Assembly (NCBI RefSeq): GCF_013466425.1
Contig: NZ_CP059165.1
Location: 4,712,001 to 4,776,000 of the forward strand
Source: Mycobacterium vicinigordonae
GTDB taxonomy: Bacteria > Actinomycetota > Actinomycetes > Mycobacteriales > Mycobacteriaceae
Direction of reading: 5' to 3'
DNA length: 64,000 nucleotides
The notes beneath the pieces were generated by a model, which was not told where the DNA came from, did no database searches, and saw only the letters and a list, made by a program, of their open reading frames with translations. This document shows, in pieces, positions 8,447 through 17,713 of this stretch. Position 1 is the first letter of the stretch, and the number at the start of each line of letters is the position of its first letter. The position numbers and the translations under genes were made by a program.

Positions 8447-9628
8447 TCATTGGGACTGCTGAGCTAAGTAACGACTCCGCAACCGGTGCCGCCAGCGATT
8501 GAACTGCTTCGAATGGTTCATACCAAATACAGCGACTGGGTCGCCATCGCGTTCATAGACCGCTAAGAACGATCTGTCTTGTGGGCTACCTTCGACCACG
8601 CGCACGTTGTCACCCTCGCGCCGGTATCCCGCGAACTGCAGACGCGCTCCGTACTGGTCTGACCAAAAATACGGAAGTCGCGTATACGGTCGCGGCGAGA
8701 AATCCGCACGGAGCAACGCAGCTACAGCAGTCTTTGGTTGCTCGAGAGCATTGGTCCAATGTTCAACACGCAGATAGCGGCGCGCGTGAGCATTGTAGGA
8801 ACTCGCGCAGTCCCCGACCGCGACCACCCGGGAAACGTTCGTGCGGCAAGCGCTGTCTGTGCGAATACCGTTGTCTAAGTGGATGACTGAGCCCGATAGC
8901 CAGTCAGTATTTGGCTGTGCTCCTATACCGACCACGACCGCATCAGCCCGTAGCTTACGTCCATCCGCGAGGTGAACCGCTTCGACAGTGTCCCGACCGA
9001 CTACGCGATCAACCCCCACGCCCGCGATTAGCCGAACGCCATGGTCGGCGTGGAGGCTGGCACAAATATGGCCAATGTCAGCACCCAGGGTTGCGCTTAA
9101 GGGAGCCGGCATGGCTTCTACCACTGTCACGTCGTTGCCGAGCATACGAGCCGACGAAGCGACCTCGGCACCAATAAATCCCGCGCCGATCACGACCAGG
9201 TGACCGCCGCGCAGCAATGTCTCGCGCAGCGCATTCGAGTCCTCGAGGGTGCGTAATGTGTGAACTCCGGCGAGATGGCCAGTAGCAGGCAGGATTCGGG
9301 CCCTGGCCCCCGTAGCGAGGATCACCGCGTCACTACTGATTTTCTCTCCATTCGACAGCACAACCTTGAGGTCATCTACCTCAAGTCGGGTTGCAGATGA
9401 ACCGAGTCGCCAGTCCAATTCCAGCGCATCGTCCTGATCCGTGAGCAATTCAATCTTCTCCGGCGAAGCGGCACCGAGTAGGTACTCCTTCGATAGCGGC
9501 GGCCGGTCATAAGGTCGGTGAGGTTCGTCTCCGATCAACGTCACACGGCCGTCGTACCCCATTGCGCGCAGCGCCCGGCACGTCGACAATCCCGCCAGCG
9601 AAGCTCCGACTACTGTGATGTTTCGCAT
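8447..9628 (-). CDS. FAD/NAD-dependent ferredoxin reductase
   Basis: 393 residues of the rhodocoxin/putidaredoxin-reductase type that passes electrons from NAD(P)H to a [2Fe-2S] ferredoxin. The FAD site is VVGASLAGLSTCRALRAMGY and RPYDRPPLSKEYL. The NAD site is VVIGAGFIGAEVASSARMLG. The second FAD motif is VVAVGDCAS. It is the only ferredoxin reductase in the island, so it probably serves the Rieske ferredoxin at 20.3 kb, and through it the P450 and/or the Rieske dioxygenases. This assignment is inference. Its ATG at 9628 lies 110 bp downstream of the hydrolase gene on the same strand. Confidence 0.88.
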   Translation of the reverse strand: MRNITVVGASLAGLSTCRALRAMGYDGRVTLIGDEPHRPYDRPPLSKEYLLGAASPEKIELLTDQDDALELDWRLGSSATRLEVDDLKVVLSNGEKISSDAVILATGARARILPATGHLAGVHTLRTLEDSNALRETLLRGGHLVVIGAGFIGAEVASSARMLGNDVTVVEAMPAPLSATLGADIGHICASLHADHGVRLIAGVGVDRVVGRDTVEAVHLADGRKLRADAVVVGIGAQPNTDWLSGSVIHLDNGIRTDSACRTNVSRVVAVGDCASSYNAHARRYLRVEHWTNALEQPKTAVAALLRADFSPRPYTRLPYFWSDQYGARLQFAGYRREGDNVRVVEGSPQDRSFLAVYERDGDPVAVFGMNHSKQFNRWRHRLRSRYLAQQSQ

Positions 9629-9738
9629 TGCTGCCGCCTCCTCCCGAAGGTCGTAGTCGTAAGCTGCTACTGAGGAATTCCGTCGGTCGTCATCACGGCG
9701 GCATACGGTGTCATTTCATCGTCCAGCACACCTGTAGT

Positions 9739-10668
9739 TCAGGTGCTTGCAAGATGGGTCGAAAACCATTCCGCAGACAATTGGCTGACGACGTTGGTGT
9801 CACCTCGCTCGGAGTAGATACTCATGTGACTTACCGCTGGCAGTATCTCGAGGCGCTTGTGCGGGGAGGCCACCTTGTTGAACGCGTCAATTTCCACGTC
9901 CCACATTGTCAAGTTGTCACCTTCAGCCACGACCATCATGACCTTCGTGTCGAGAATCCGAGGAAGGAACGGCGTCACGTTGTAGTTCAGCAGCAACTCG
10001 GCGGACTCGATGGTTTGCCAGTGCTCGTGCCGTGGCGCCTCGGTCTCCTTAAGTTTGCGAAACACCTCGCCAGTCCGCGGGATTGGCCATACCGACAGTT
10101 CTTCGTGCGGCACCATCGTTGTCATTGGCCATATACCACCTTCGGCGGTGAGTCGGTTGCGTCGGTCGTCTAGAACCGCCTTCTCGTATTCGCGGAATCT
10201 GAGTTCGCCGTGGATTCGCTTCATGTTCATGTAGCCATCGATGACCGGCACGATCGAAACAATTGCTTTAATTCGCGGATCAATAGCCGCGAGGATGAGC
10301 ACGTGTCCGCCGCTGTAGGAAATTCCCAGCACACCGATCCGGTGGGGGTCGACATCGTCTCGTGTCTCGACGTAGGTTATGGCGTTGCGATAGGCCGAGA
10401 TCTGCTGCCACGGATCCAAATGTTGGCGACGCCGCCCGCCGCTCTCGCCGAACCCCGCGTAATCGAAGCTTAGGAACTGTATGTGGTTGTTTGCGGCTAT
10501 GCGCGCTACGTAAGGAAGGACGATTTCTCTTACGTAGCACCAACCGCCGGCGGCCACGACGGTCGGTAGTGGCCCTTCTGCCTCGTCGGGCCGAAACATA
10601 GTTCCGACGAGAGTGTCTCCGTCGCTGGGGAATTCAACTCGTTGCTCCACTACCAACCTCTCGCTCAA
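9739..10668 (-). CDS. Alpha/beta hydrolase (X-Pro dipeptidase/acetyl-xylan-esterase-like fold)
   Basis: 309 residues. The nucleophile elbow is GISYSGG, the acid lies in VVAEGDNLT and the histidine in PAVSHMS, so the catalytic triad is complete. The phrase FDYAGFGESGG supplies the upstream strand and turn of this fold. It is transcribed with the ferredoxin reductase and divergently from the CoA ligase. Related enzymes hydrolyse esters or C-C bonds of small molecules; the substrate here is not visible. It could cleave a ring-fission product or an ester intermediate. Confidence 0.75.
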   Translation of the reverse strand: MSERLVVEQRVEFPSDGDTLVGTMFRPDEAEGPLPTVVAAGGWCYVREIVLPYVARIAANNHIQFLSFDYAGFGESGGRRRQHLDPWQQISAYRNAITYVETRDDVDPHRIGVLGISYSGGHVLILAAIDPRIKAIVSIVPVIDGYMNMKRIHGELRFREYEKAVLDDRRNRLTAEGGIWPMTTMVPHEELSVWPIPRTGEVFRKLKETEAPRHEHWQTIESAELLLNYNVTPFLPRILDTKVMMVVAEGDNLTMWDVEIDAFNKVASPHKRLEILPAVSHMSIYSERGDTNVVSQLSAEWFSTHLAST

Positions 10669-10747
10669 GTGGCCGCTGCGGGGGTGCTCCGCCCGCTGAG
10701 GTTAGCGCCGAAGAACCGCATGACAGTGTCCGATTTTCAGGACTCTG

Positions 10748-12457
10748 TTGCCGAATCCGGTTTGCCGTCTCGCAACTGGGACACTTCGTTGCAGTCAAGT
10801 CCGCTTAGCGTCAGACCCCGTGATTCCGGAAGAGTTCCCACGGATCAGCAGCCGCGCTCGCAGGCTCTATGGCCGCCAAGAGATATGGCCGGACCGCCTG
10901 CTGGACAACTGGCTCGCTGAGGCCGCCGAGCGGTCGCCCCAGCGGGCGGCGGTGGTTGACGGCGATGTTCGATTGAGCTATCGAGAGCTAATTGAACGTG
11001 TCGACCGAGCAGCGGCGGGCTTACGGCGTCTGAGAGTCGGCCACGGAGAAGTGGTTTCGTTTCAACTCCCAAATTGGTGGGAGGCGTTAGTCCTGCATTT
11101 CGCGATCATCCGGATCGGCGCGATCAGCAATCCGCTGATCCCGATCCTTCGCGACCGCGAGCTGCAATTCATGCTCGGTGCCGCTCGAACAAAGGTTCTC
11201 GTCGTCCCTGGCACGTTCCGCGGCTACGATCATGCCGGTCTGGCTCAGCGTGTGCGTAACCACCTGCCCGCCCTTGAGCGGGTAGTCACCGTGCGCGGCC
11301 GACGGCGCCCCGACGCCACTACGTTTACTGAATTGCTCATTAAAGATGACGGCATTGAGCCCGAGCAATTTCGCCGCCCGGATGACGCAGTGCTGCTGCT
11401 CTACACATCTGGCACCGAATCTGAACCGAAGGGTGTCGTACATTCTCACAACACCTTGAGCTACGACAACGTCAGCATCATCGAACATTTCGAGCTACAT
11501 AGTAGCGACGTTGTATTCGTGCCCTCCCCGATCGCTCATATTACCGGCGTGCTCTATGGCCTTCATCTGGCCAGCATGCTTGGCTCGACTGTGGTCTACC
11601 AGGACGTCTGGGAGCCGACGCGAGCACTGGAATTAGTTCAGGCCGAGCGGTGCAGCTTCGTCGTTGCCGCCACCCCGTTCTTGCACGGGCTCACCTACCA
11701 CGAGCGGCTCAGCGAGTACGACGTGTCCTCTCTGAGGGTATTCGCATGTGGTGGGGCGGACGTTTCCCCTGACCTGATCAGGGCAGCGAATGAGCGGCTG
11801 GACTGCTACGCGTTGCGTGTCTACGGCTCCACCGAGGTGCCCACCCTCACCGCGGGGGCTTGTACCGACCCAATCGACAAGCGGGCGAACACCGACGGGC
11901 GACGGGTTGGAATTGCCGAAGTTGCCATCCTCGATGAGGACGGCAATCGCTGCGCACACGGCGAGGTCGGCCAGCTCTTCGCCCGAGGGCCGGAGGCGTT
12001 TCTTGGCTACTACGGCCGATCGGGAGCGATCAGTTTCACCGCGGACGGTTGGTTCGACACCGGCGATACCGCGCGCATCGACAACGATGGGTACGTGCAG
12101 ATCGCAGGTCGCACAAAGGACATCATTTTGCGTGGTGGCGAGAATCTGAGCAGCAAGGAAATCGAGGACCTCCTCGTCGGTTATCCCGATGTCCTCGACG
12201 TCGCCGTGGTCGCTATGCCCGATCCGATTCTCGGCGAGCGGGCCTGCGCAGTGGTCGTGCCGCGCGCGGGAGCGATATTGCGGCTCGCTGATCTCACGAA
12301 CTACCTCGACCGGCTCGGCACGGCCAAGCAGAAGTGGCCAGAACGGCTGGAGCTTGTCGATGAACTACCAAAGACCCCGACCGGCAAGGTCCAGAAGTTA
12401 CGCCTCCGCGAACACGTCGCCGCTCGATTGGCTGAGGATCAGCAGCCGATCTCGTGA
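10748..12457 (+). CDS. Acyl-CoA ligase (AMP-forming, class I adenylate-forming)
   Basis: Activates a carboxylic acid to its CoA thioester. The P-loop-like motif is LLYTSGTESEPKGVVHSH, the adenine motif is VYGSTEVPT, the hinge region is GWFDTGDTARIDNDGYVQIAGRTKD, and the catalytic C-terminal lysine lies in PKTPTGKVQK. The first possible start is TTG 10748; GTG 10820 (IPEEFPRISS follows) would match the usual N-terminus better, so the true start is uncertain. Its closest functional look-alikes are cyclohexanecarboxylate/long-chain acid ligases. It is divergent from the hydrolase and converges with the thiolase-like gene. Confidence 0.88.
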   Translation: MPNPVCRLATGTLRCSQVRLASDPVIPEEFPRISSRARRLYGRQEIWPDRLLDNWLAEAAERSPQRAAVVDGDVRLSYRELIERVDRAAAGLRRLRVGHGEVVSFQLPNWWEALVLHFAIIRIGAISNPLIPILRDRELQFMLGAARTKVLVVPGTFRGYDHAGLAQRVRNHLPALERVVTVRGRRRPDATTFTELLIKDDGIEPEQFRRPDDAVLLLYTSGTESEPKGVVHSHNTLSYDNVSIIEHFELHSSDVVFVPSPIAHITGVLYGLHLASMLGSTVVYQDVWEPTRALELVQAERCSFVVAATPFLHGLTYHERLSEYDVSSLRVFACGGADVSPDLIRAANERLDCYALRVYGSTEVPTLTAGACTDPIDKRANTDGRRVGIAEVAILDEDGNRCAHGEVGQLFARGPEAFLGYYGRSGAISFTADGWFDTGDTARIDNDGYVQIAGRTKDIILRGGENLSSKEIEDLLVGYPDVLDVAVVAMPDPILGERACAVVVPRAGAILRLADLTNYLDRLGTAKQKWPERLELVDELPKTPTGKVQKLRLREHVAARLAEDQQPIS

Positions 12458-12535
12458 CGTTCGCGCGAGGTCGGACCGCGCGACGGGCACGCCGGTGCCG
12501 GTCACGCGCCCTGGCCAACCAGCGCGACTGGTCAT

Positions 12536-13690
12536 TCAGACCTTACGAAAGATCATCACCGAGCAGTTGCCGCCGGCGCCCAGAGCATGGGTCAGCCCGA
12601 TGCGAGCTCTCTCGACCTGACGTGGACCGCAGCGCCCGCGCAACTGATTGACAATCTCGTAAACCTGTCCTAGACCGGATGCCCCCACCGGCTCCCCTTT
12701 CGACAACAACCCGCCAGAGACATTCACCGGTATTCGCCCCCCGAGGGCCGTTGCACCTTCCTCGACCAGCTTGCCGCCCTGCCCAGGAAGACATAATCCC
12801 AACTCTTCGGTGGAGATGATTTCGGTGCTGCTGTCAGTGTCTTGAAGCTCAACTACGTCGAGATCGTCCGGCCCGACCCCGGCACTGGCGTAGGCTGCGT
12901 CCGCAGTACGCCGGGTTACTGTCTCATGCCGGCGTTGCACGGTGGAGAAGGTCGGCATGTGTTCGCCGATCGCCTGATCCTGCGTTGCCGTTCGAATTGC
13001 CTGACCGGCCAACACGATATCTCCGCGGCGCGCTGGCCGGGCAACGAGGACCGCCGCGGCCGCGCCCTCATTCGGCGTGCACAGCATCAATAGCCGTAGG
13101 GGGTCCACTACGGGGCGGCTGGCGAGGACTTCCTCTATGCCGATCGGGTGCTGGTACATCGCCCGGTCGTTCCCGACGGAGTGCCGATGATTTTTCACCG
13201 CGACCAGAGCCAGCTGTCGCTCCGTAGTGCCGTACTCGTGGGCGTGGCGTTGCGCGTGAAGTGCGAACTGCGCGGGGTTGAGAGCGTGCCCGCTGCGCTG
13301 GCGCCACAGCGCAAAATAATCCATGTCCATCGCTCCGCGCGGCATCTTTTCGATCCCGACGACCAACATCGTGCGGTGCACGCCGGCACGCAAGGAATGC
13401 TGGGCAAGCTGAGTCACCGCGCCTCCCGACGAGCACGCAGTCTCGACATTAATTACCGGCAGCCCGGTCCGCCCGACGAGATCAACGATGCGTTGGCCCG
13501 CACCAGTCTTCGCATACATGTGGCCGCAGTACAACGCATCGATGTCTTCCCAACTCACCTCGGCGTCAGCTAGCGCTTCGGTGATCGCCTCGACTCCCAA
13601 GTCGATCGGGCTCTTGTCCGGGAAGCGACCGAACGGGTGCATACCCACCCCAGCTATCACAGTCTCGTCGGTCACGGTGGCCTCACTCAA
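12536..13690 (-). CDS. Thiolase-superfamily protein (SCP2/Ltp2-like)
   Basis: 384 residues of the non-decarboxylating thiolase/SCP2-thiolase group. A candidate nucleophile Cys86 is present in NVETACSSGG. The C-terminal part has SGGLLSKGEPVGASGLGQ, where thiolases normally carry His in GHP; here residue 333 is Glu. Its start overlaps the stop of the DUF35 gene by 8 bp, so the two are translationally coupled. Thiolase-like/DUF35 pairs such as Ltp2/ChsH2 act in steroid side-chain removal as aldolases or lyases. That makes a retro-aldol or modified thiolysis role as likely as classical thiolysis. Confidence 0.82.
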   Translation of the reverse strand: MSEATVTDETVIAGVGMHPFGRFPDKSPIDLGVEAITEALADAEVSWEDIDALYCGHMYAKTGAGQRIVDLVGRTGLPVINVETACSSGGAVTQLAQHSLRAGVHRTMLVVGIEKMPRGAMDMDYFALWRQRSGHALNPAQFALHAQRHAHEYGTTERQLALVAVKNHRHSVGNDRAMYQHPIGIEEVLASRPVVDPLRLLMLCTPNEGAAAAVLVARPARRGDIVLAGQAIRTATQDQAIGEHMPTFSTVQRRHETVTRRTADAAYASAGVGPDDLDVVELQDTDSSTEIISTEELGLCLPGQGGKLVEEGATALGGRIPVNVSGGLLSKGEPVGASGLGQVYEIVNQLRGRCGPRQVERARIGLTHALGAGGNCSVMIFRKV

Positions 13691-14090
13691 CTAGCGTGTG
13701 GGTATAGGACAGCAGCGGCTGCTCGGGGGCGCCGACATCTGCCAGCGCAATGCGCGCCCGCGCCCCGATGCGAAGCCGTTCGAGCGGGTCGGCGCTGAGA
13801 AGGGTAGCCACTCGAATGCCGGTGTCGAACTCGATGACTCCCAGGCCGTAGGGCACTGGGCCGAGATAGCCGGGCCCGCGGATGTGGGAAATCGTATAGC
13901 TGTAGATGGTTCCTACGGAGGGTAGCTGCACCACTTCCATGTGTGCCCCGCGACAGTAGGGGCACCGGGGCGCGGCGGGAAAGCACATCTGAGCGCAAGT
14001 CCGGCAGGTCGCGCCCAACAATGCGGGTGGATCGACGCTGAATATCCCTGCACCGACCAGGGGGACTTCGACATTCCAGTTAGATTCCAC
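13683..14090 (-). CDS. DUF35 OB-fold protein with zinc ribbon, partner of the thiolase-like protein
   Basis: 135 residues. A rubredoxin-like zinc ribbon (CRTCAQMCFPAAPRCPYC, two CxxC pairs) precedes an OB-fold domain with GTIYSYTISHIRGPGYLGPV. GTG 14090 is preferred because related single-domain proteins start a few residues before the VPLVG segment; the frame is open to TTG 14153 but that would intrude into the divergent promoter region. DUF35 proteins bind thiolase-like or hydratase partners in CoA-ester metabolism, and the 8-bp overlap with the thiolase-like gene supports a complex. Confidence 0.8.
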   Translation of the reverse strand: MESNWNVEVPLVGAGIFSVDPPALLGATCRTCAQMCFPAAPRCPYCRGAHMEVVQLPSVGTIYSYTISHIRGPGYLGPVPYGLGVIEFDTGIRVATLLSADPLERLRIGARARIALADVGAPEQPLLSYTHTLVE

Positions 14091-14208
14091 CGCCACACAA
14101 TTGAGCCTAGTGTCGGTGAACCAATCAGCGGTGTCCCAATGCGGGGACGCCAATGTTGTCGCAGAACCGGGACATATCGACTGCCGGGTGTGTGTCTACC
14201 GTTGTTCG

Positions 14209-15387
14209 ATGGTGAAAGATGACGTGGGGCTTCCGACGGCACAGGAGATCAGTGAGTTTCGGTCGCATGCCCGAAACTGGCTGCAGCAAGCCGAGATTCC
14301 ACTGTTACCCGCGGAGTATGACGAGCGGCACCGCGTCCTCCGCGAGTGGCATCGCGCTCTCTACGAGGCTGGCTGGGTAGGTTTGCAGTGGCCCTCCGAA
14401 TACGGGGGGCACGACTTGACGATTGCCCACCAGTTGGCTTTCACCGAAGAGCTCGCCCGAGCTGGCGCTCCGCAGCCAGTAGGATCGATCGGCCTGGAAG
14501 TAGTGGGTCCCACCCTTCTTCGTTACGGCACCCAAGGGCAACGCGAGCGGTTCGTCCAGCCGCTCCTCGCCGCTGAAGAGCTGTGGTGTCAAGGCTTTTC
14601 CGAGCCTGGCGCAGGTTCTGATCTGGCCTCGCTTCGCACCCGCGGGGTTATCGGCGACGACCAGATCATCGTCACCGGGCAGAAAGTATGGACCAGTTGG
14701 GCCACCTACGCGGACTTCTGCGCGGTCCTTGCCCGTACGGACCCAGAAGCGCCCAAGCACAAGGGGATCAGCTACCTGCTGGTTGACATGCGCTCACCCG
14801 GAATCACCGTGCGTCCGATTGTGCAACTTACTGGCGACGCGGAATTTTGTGAGGTGTTCTTCGACGAGGTGAGTGTTCCCCGCAGCAATGTGCTCGGAGA
14901 ACTGCACGGCGGCTGGCCCTTGGTGATGAACACGCTAGGTCACGAACGCGCCGAATACGCAGTCCGGCGAAGACTTGAGAATCAGCTTTCATTCAACCAG
15001 ATTCTGGGCGCGCTACGCTCCCACGGCCACCAGCACAGCGATGATGTCGCCGAGCAGATTGGTGCGGTGTACGCCCACCTCCGCGGTTTTGAATCTCTGT
15101 CGCGGCAGACCGTGAAACGCCTTCTGGCCGGAAATATTCCGTCACCTCTAGATTCAGTGGACAAATTGCACCTCGCTGATACTGAGCAGCATCTCTTCGG
15201 TGTCGCCCTCGATTTACTTGGCCCGCACCGAATGGCCCCGTCGTCGCGTCCATTGGGCCTCGACGCCGCCCAGGTTATTAAGAGCTACTTATATGGACGC
15301 GCCGCCTCGGTCTACGGCGGCACTGCGCAAATCCAACGGTCCATCGTTGGTGAACGCTTGTTGGGACTACCGAGGGAAGCTCGATGA
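14209..15387 (+). CDS. Acyl-CoA dehydrogenase, large subunit type
   Basis: 392 residues from ATG 14209. The N-terminal helical domain ends near GWVGLQWPSEYGGHDLT, the FAD/substrate loop is CQGFSEPGAGSDLASLRT, and the C-terminal domain ends GGTAQIQRSIVGERLLGLPR. It flavin-dependently desaturates an acyl-CoA at the alpha,beta position. The next gene is a second, shorter acyl-CoA dehydrogenase overlapping by 4 bp (ATGA). This matches the heteromeric alpha2beta2 enzymes of actinobacterial steroid side-chain degradation (FadE26-27, FadE28-29 types). A heteromer is inferred from that arrangement. It is divergent from the DUF35 gene. Confidence 0.88.
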   Translation: MVKDDVGLPTAQEISEFRSHARNWLQQAEIPLLPAEYDERHRVLREWHRALYEAGWVGLQWPSEYGGHDLTIAHQLAFTEELARAGAPQPVGSIGLEVVGPTLLRYGTQGQRERFVQPLLAAEELWCQGFSEPGAGSDLASLRTRGVIGDDQIIVTGQKVWTSWATYADFCAVLARTDPEAPKHKGISYLLVDMRSPGITVRPIVQLTGDAEFCEVFFDEVSVPRSNVLGELHGGWPLVMNTLGHERAEYAVRRRLENQLSFNQILGALRSHGHQHSDDVAEQIGAVYAHLRGFESLSRQTVKRLLAGNIPSPLDSVDKLHLADTEQHLFGVALDLLGPHRMAPSSRPLGLDAAQVIKSYLYGRAASVYGGTAQIQRSIVGERLLGLPREAR

Positions 15388-16511
15388 CTGTGTCCGAACC
15401 TCACTGGGCCGACGAAGACACGCCTGCGGAACTCGCCGCTGCCGCCGACGAAATGCTTGCCGAAATTTTGACCCGGACGAGCATACGCACGGAGATAGAC
15501 GAGTACGGATTCAGTTGCGATGCATGGAAGGCCGCAGTGGAAGCCGGTTGGTTTCAGGTCGCCCTCACTGAGGATCATGACGGCCTAGGTCTCGGGCTGT
15601 CGGGGTTGGCCGGCATCGCCCAAGCCGTGGGCCGCCACCTACTACCAGGCCCGATTACAGACCATGCTGTGGTGCTGCCAATGCTTATACCCGACGCGTC
15701 GGAGCCGGCCCGCGAACGATTGAACACCGCAATCAACGGCGCTGCCATCACGGTCCTCGTCGATGGCGCCGCCGGTAGCGCTGATGGCTCCGCGCTCCCC
15801 CAGCTGCTCGACGGCCGACTCACCGGTGCAGTCGAGTTCGTTCGGTTTGGAACACATGCCGACGAGCTGTTGGTGGCTGCCGTGGGTGAACGGCAAGAGC
15901 CGACTGTGGCGCTGATATCCGCGTCAGCTGACGGCGTCACCGTTACCTCTCAACCCAGTTTCGACCCCATCATTCGCTACGCGACCGTCGGCCTCGACAA
16001 TGTCGCGGTAGACCACGTTGTACTTGTTCCGGGCACTCAGACAGCTGTCAAGCTGGCTGAACTGCGGGCAGCGGTTCGGCTCTTCACCGCCGCCGAGACG
16101 GCCGGAGTGGCACGGCGGCTGCTGGATACATCGGTCGAATTCGCCTTAGAACGCCACCAATTCGGCAAACCGATCGGTTCGTTTCAGGCGATTAAACACC
16201 TCCTCGCCGACATGGCGGCCGCCACTTTAATGCTCGAGATCGCCAGCGCGGACGCGTTGCAACGTGCCGTTGATCATTCCCTACTCGAAAGCCTTTCTTG
16301 GCAGTCGAAAGCTCTGGCCGCCTGGGTAGGCCGGCAGGTCGGTGAAGGCGCACTACAGGTGCACGGTGGCGTCGCGTTCACCATCGAGCACGATGTACAC
16401 CGTGGCTTCCAACACGCGCTGGCGCTCCAGGGCATCGATGGCGACGAACGCGAACTTGCCCGCAAGCTGGGCTGGGCGCTGTTGCGCGGGGAACTGGAGC
16501 CGTGGGCGTGA
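15384..16511 (+). CDS. Acyl-CoA dehydrogenase, small/second subunit type
   Basis: 375 residues starting inside the stop of the preceding dehydrogenase (ATGA overlap). The C-terminal FAD-binding domain is well kept (FALERHQFGKPIGSFQAIKH and LQVHGGVAFTIEHDVHRGFQ). The middle and N-terminal domains are more diverged, as is usual for the second subunit in heteromeric acyl-CoA dehydrogenases. It probably pairs with the upstream protein so that active-site and FAD contacts are shared between two chains. Confidence 0.86.
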   Translation: MTVSEPHWADEDTPAELAAAADEMLAEILTRTSIRTEIDEYGFSCDAWKAAVEAGWFQVALTEDHDGLGLGLSGLAGIAQAVGRHLLPGPITDHAVVLPMLIPDASEPARERLNTAINGAAITVLVDGAAGSADGSALPQLLDGRLTGAVEFVRFGTHADELLVAAVGERQEPTVALISASADGVTVTSQPSFDPIIRYATVGLDNVAVDHVVLVPGTQTAVKLAELRAAVRLFTAAETAGVARRLLDTSVEFALERHQFGKPIGSFQAIKHLLADMAAATLMLEIASADALQRAVDHSLLESLSWQSKALAAWVGRQVGEGALQVHGGVAFTIEHDVHRGFQHALALQGIDGDERELARKLGWALLRGELEPWA

Positions 16512-16677
16512 CCCGTCGGGTCGATTTACGGGTTCCCGCCACCGAGTTCACTGAGTTCTAGAGTCGGGGTGTCTTCGAGCCGGGTTGAGACTGCGCCCTG
16601 GGTGACCGTCGTTTCTACAGGTGGTGTCGAGCCGTGGAAGAGCTGATCTTGCCGCCATTGTTGTGCAACACTTGGCC

Positions 16678-17454
16678 GTGACCACCGAGAAACCAGTCCT
16701 GGTTCTGTGGCATCCTGCGACAAGCTCCGGGCGCATCTGGCAGAACTTGGTTCCGCTGCTATCTGATTACCACGAAGTTCATACGCCGACGTTGCTTGGT
16801 CATCGCGGCGGACCAGCGGTGCAGCGGCGCCCCGCGACGTTTACCGACATCGTCGATGCTGCCGAAGAATACCTCGACAACCACGGCCTCGATCGAGCTC
16901 ACCTCGCGGGAAACTCCGGCGGCGCAACAGTCGCAATCGAATTAGCCCGACGTGGGCGAGCGACCACCGTGTGCGCCCTATCGCCGGGCGGCCTCTGGGC
17001 GGACAACACCAGCTCGGCTGCACGACGAGTCAACAACCAAATTCAGTGGGGAATAAAGGTTCTCCGCATCCTGAATCCGGTTGCGCCTCTGTTGCTCAAG
17101 TCGGCGGCAGGGCGTCGGGCTGTCCTGCGCAACTTCGTCTGTCACGGTGAACGCCTGAGCCCATCCCATGCGCTGGAGTACTACTTCACCGATCCCATCG
17201 GTTGCACGATTATGAGCGATTTGGCGGCATCGACCGAAGTTGCACCACCACCCGAAACCCTGCCGTGCCCAATCACTCTGGCGTGGTCCGAGGTTGATCG
17301 CATGGTCCCCGCCGAGCCCTACGGCAGGATGGCGCGCGACCTATTGCCCGGCGCCTCCTGGATGGTCCTTCCCAGCGTCGGACACAATCCCATGATCGAC
17401 GACCCCGACCTCGTAGCAAGGACGATCCTGGCTGTAACCGGCGCTGTCGTCTAG
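16678..17454 (+). CDS. Alpha/beta hydrolase
   Basis: 258 residues from GTG 16678; the frame is open back to 16621. The fold is recognisable from VLVLWHPATSSGRIWQNLVP (oxyanion region). The nucleophile elbow is AGNSGGA, an acid is in LAWSEVDRMVP, and the histidine is in LPSVGHNPMIDDP. The family includes meta-cleavage-product hydrolases and simple esterases. With an extradiol dioxygenase in the island a C-C hydrolase role is attractive, but nothing in the sequence proves it. It is separated from the acyl-CoA dehydrogenase by 166 bp. The 259 bp after it, up to the convergent amidohydrolase, hold no clear gene. Confidence 0.78.
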   Translation: MTTEKPVLVLWHPATSSGRIWQNLVPLLSDYHEVHTPTLLGHRGGPAVQRRPATFTDIVDAAEEYLDNHGLDRAHLAGNSGGATVAIELARRGRATTVCALSPGGLWADNTSSAARRVNNQIQWGIKVLRILNPVAPLLLKSAAGRRAVLRNFVCHGERLSPSHALEYYFTDPIGCTIMSDLAASTEVAPPPETLPCPITLAWSEVDRMVPAEPYGRMARDLLPGASWMVLPSVGHNPMIDDPDLVARTILAVTGAVV

Positions 17455-17713
17455 ACGGTGGTTTCGGACCAGGCACTTCCTCCCGGGGCGGTTGTCGAAC
17501 GATTCGATGTGGCCCCAGCTCAACGACGTCCCGGCCGGGGTGCAGACAAGCCGACGTTGTTTTCGCAGAAACTGTTGTAGCGCTTGGGAAATCATCTCCG
17601 GTATATCTGCCGCAGTACTCGATCCGTGATTACCGAAGCGATGAGACCCAAGTCGAACATTGGAGTCTGCACGTTGCCGCAAGCTCACATATTCTCTGCA
17701 CTGCCCAAATTCC

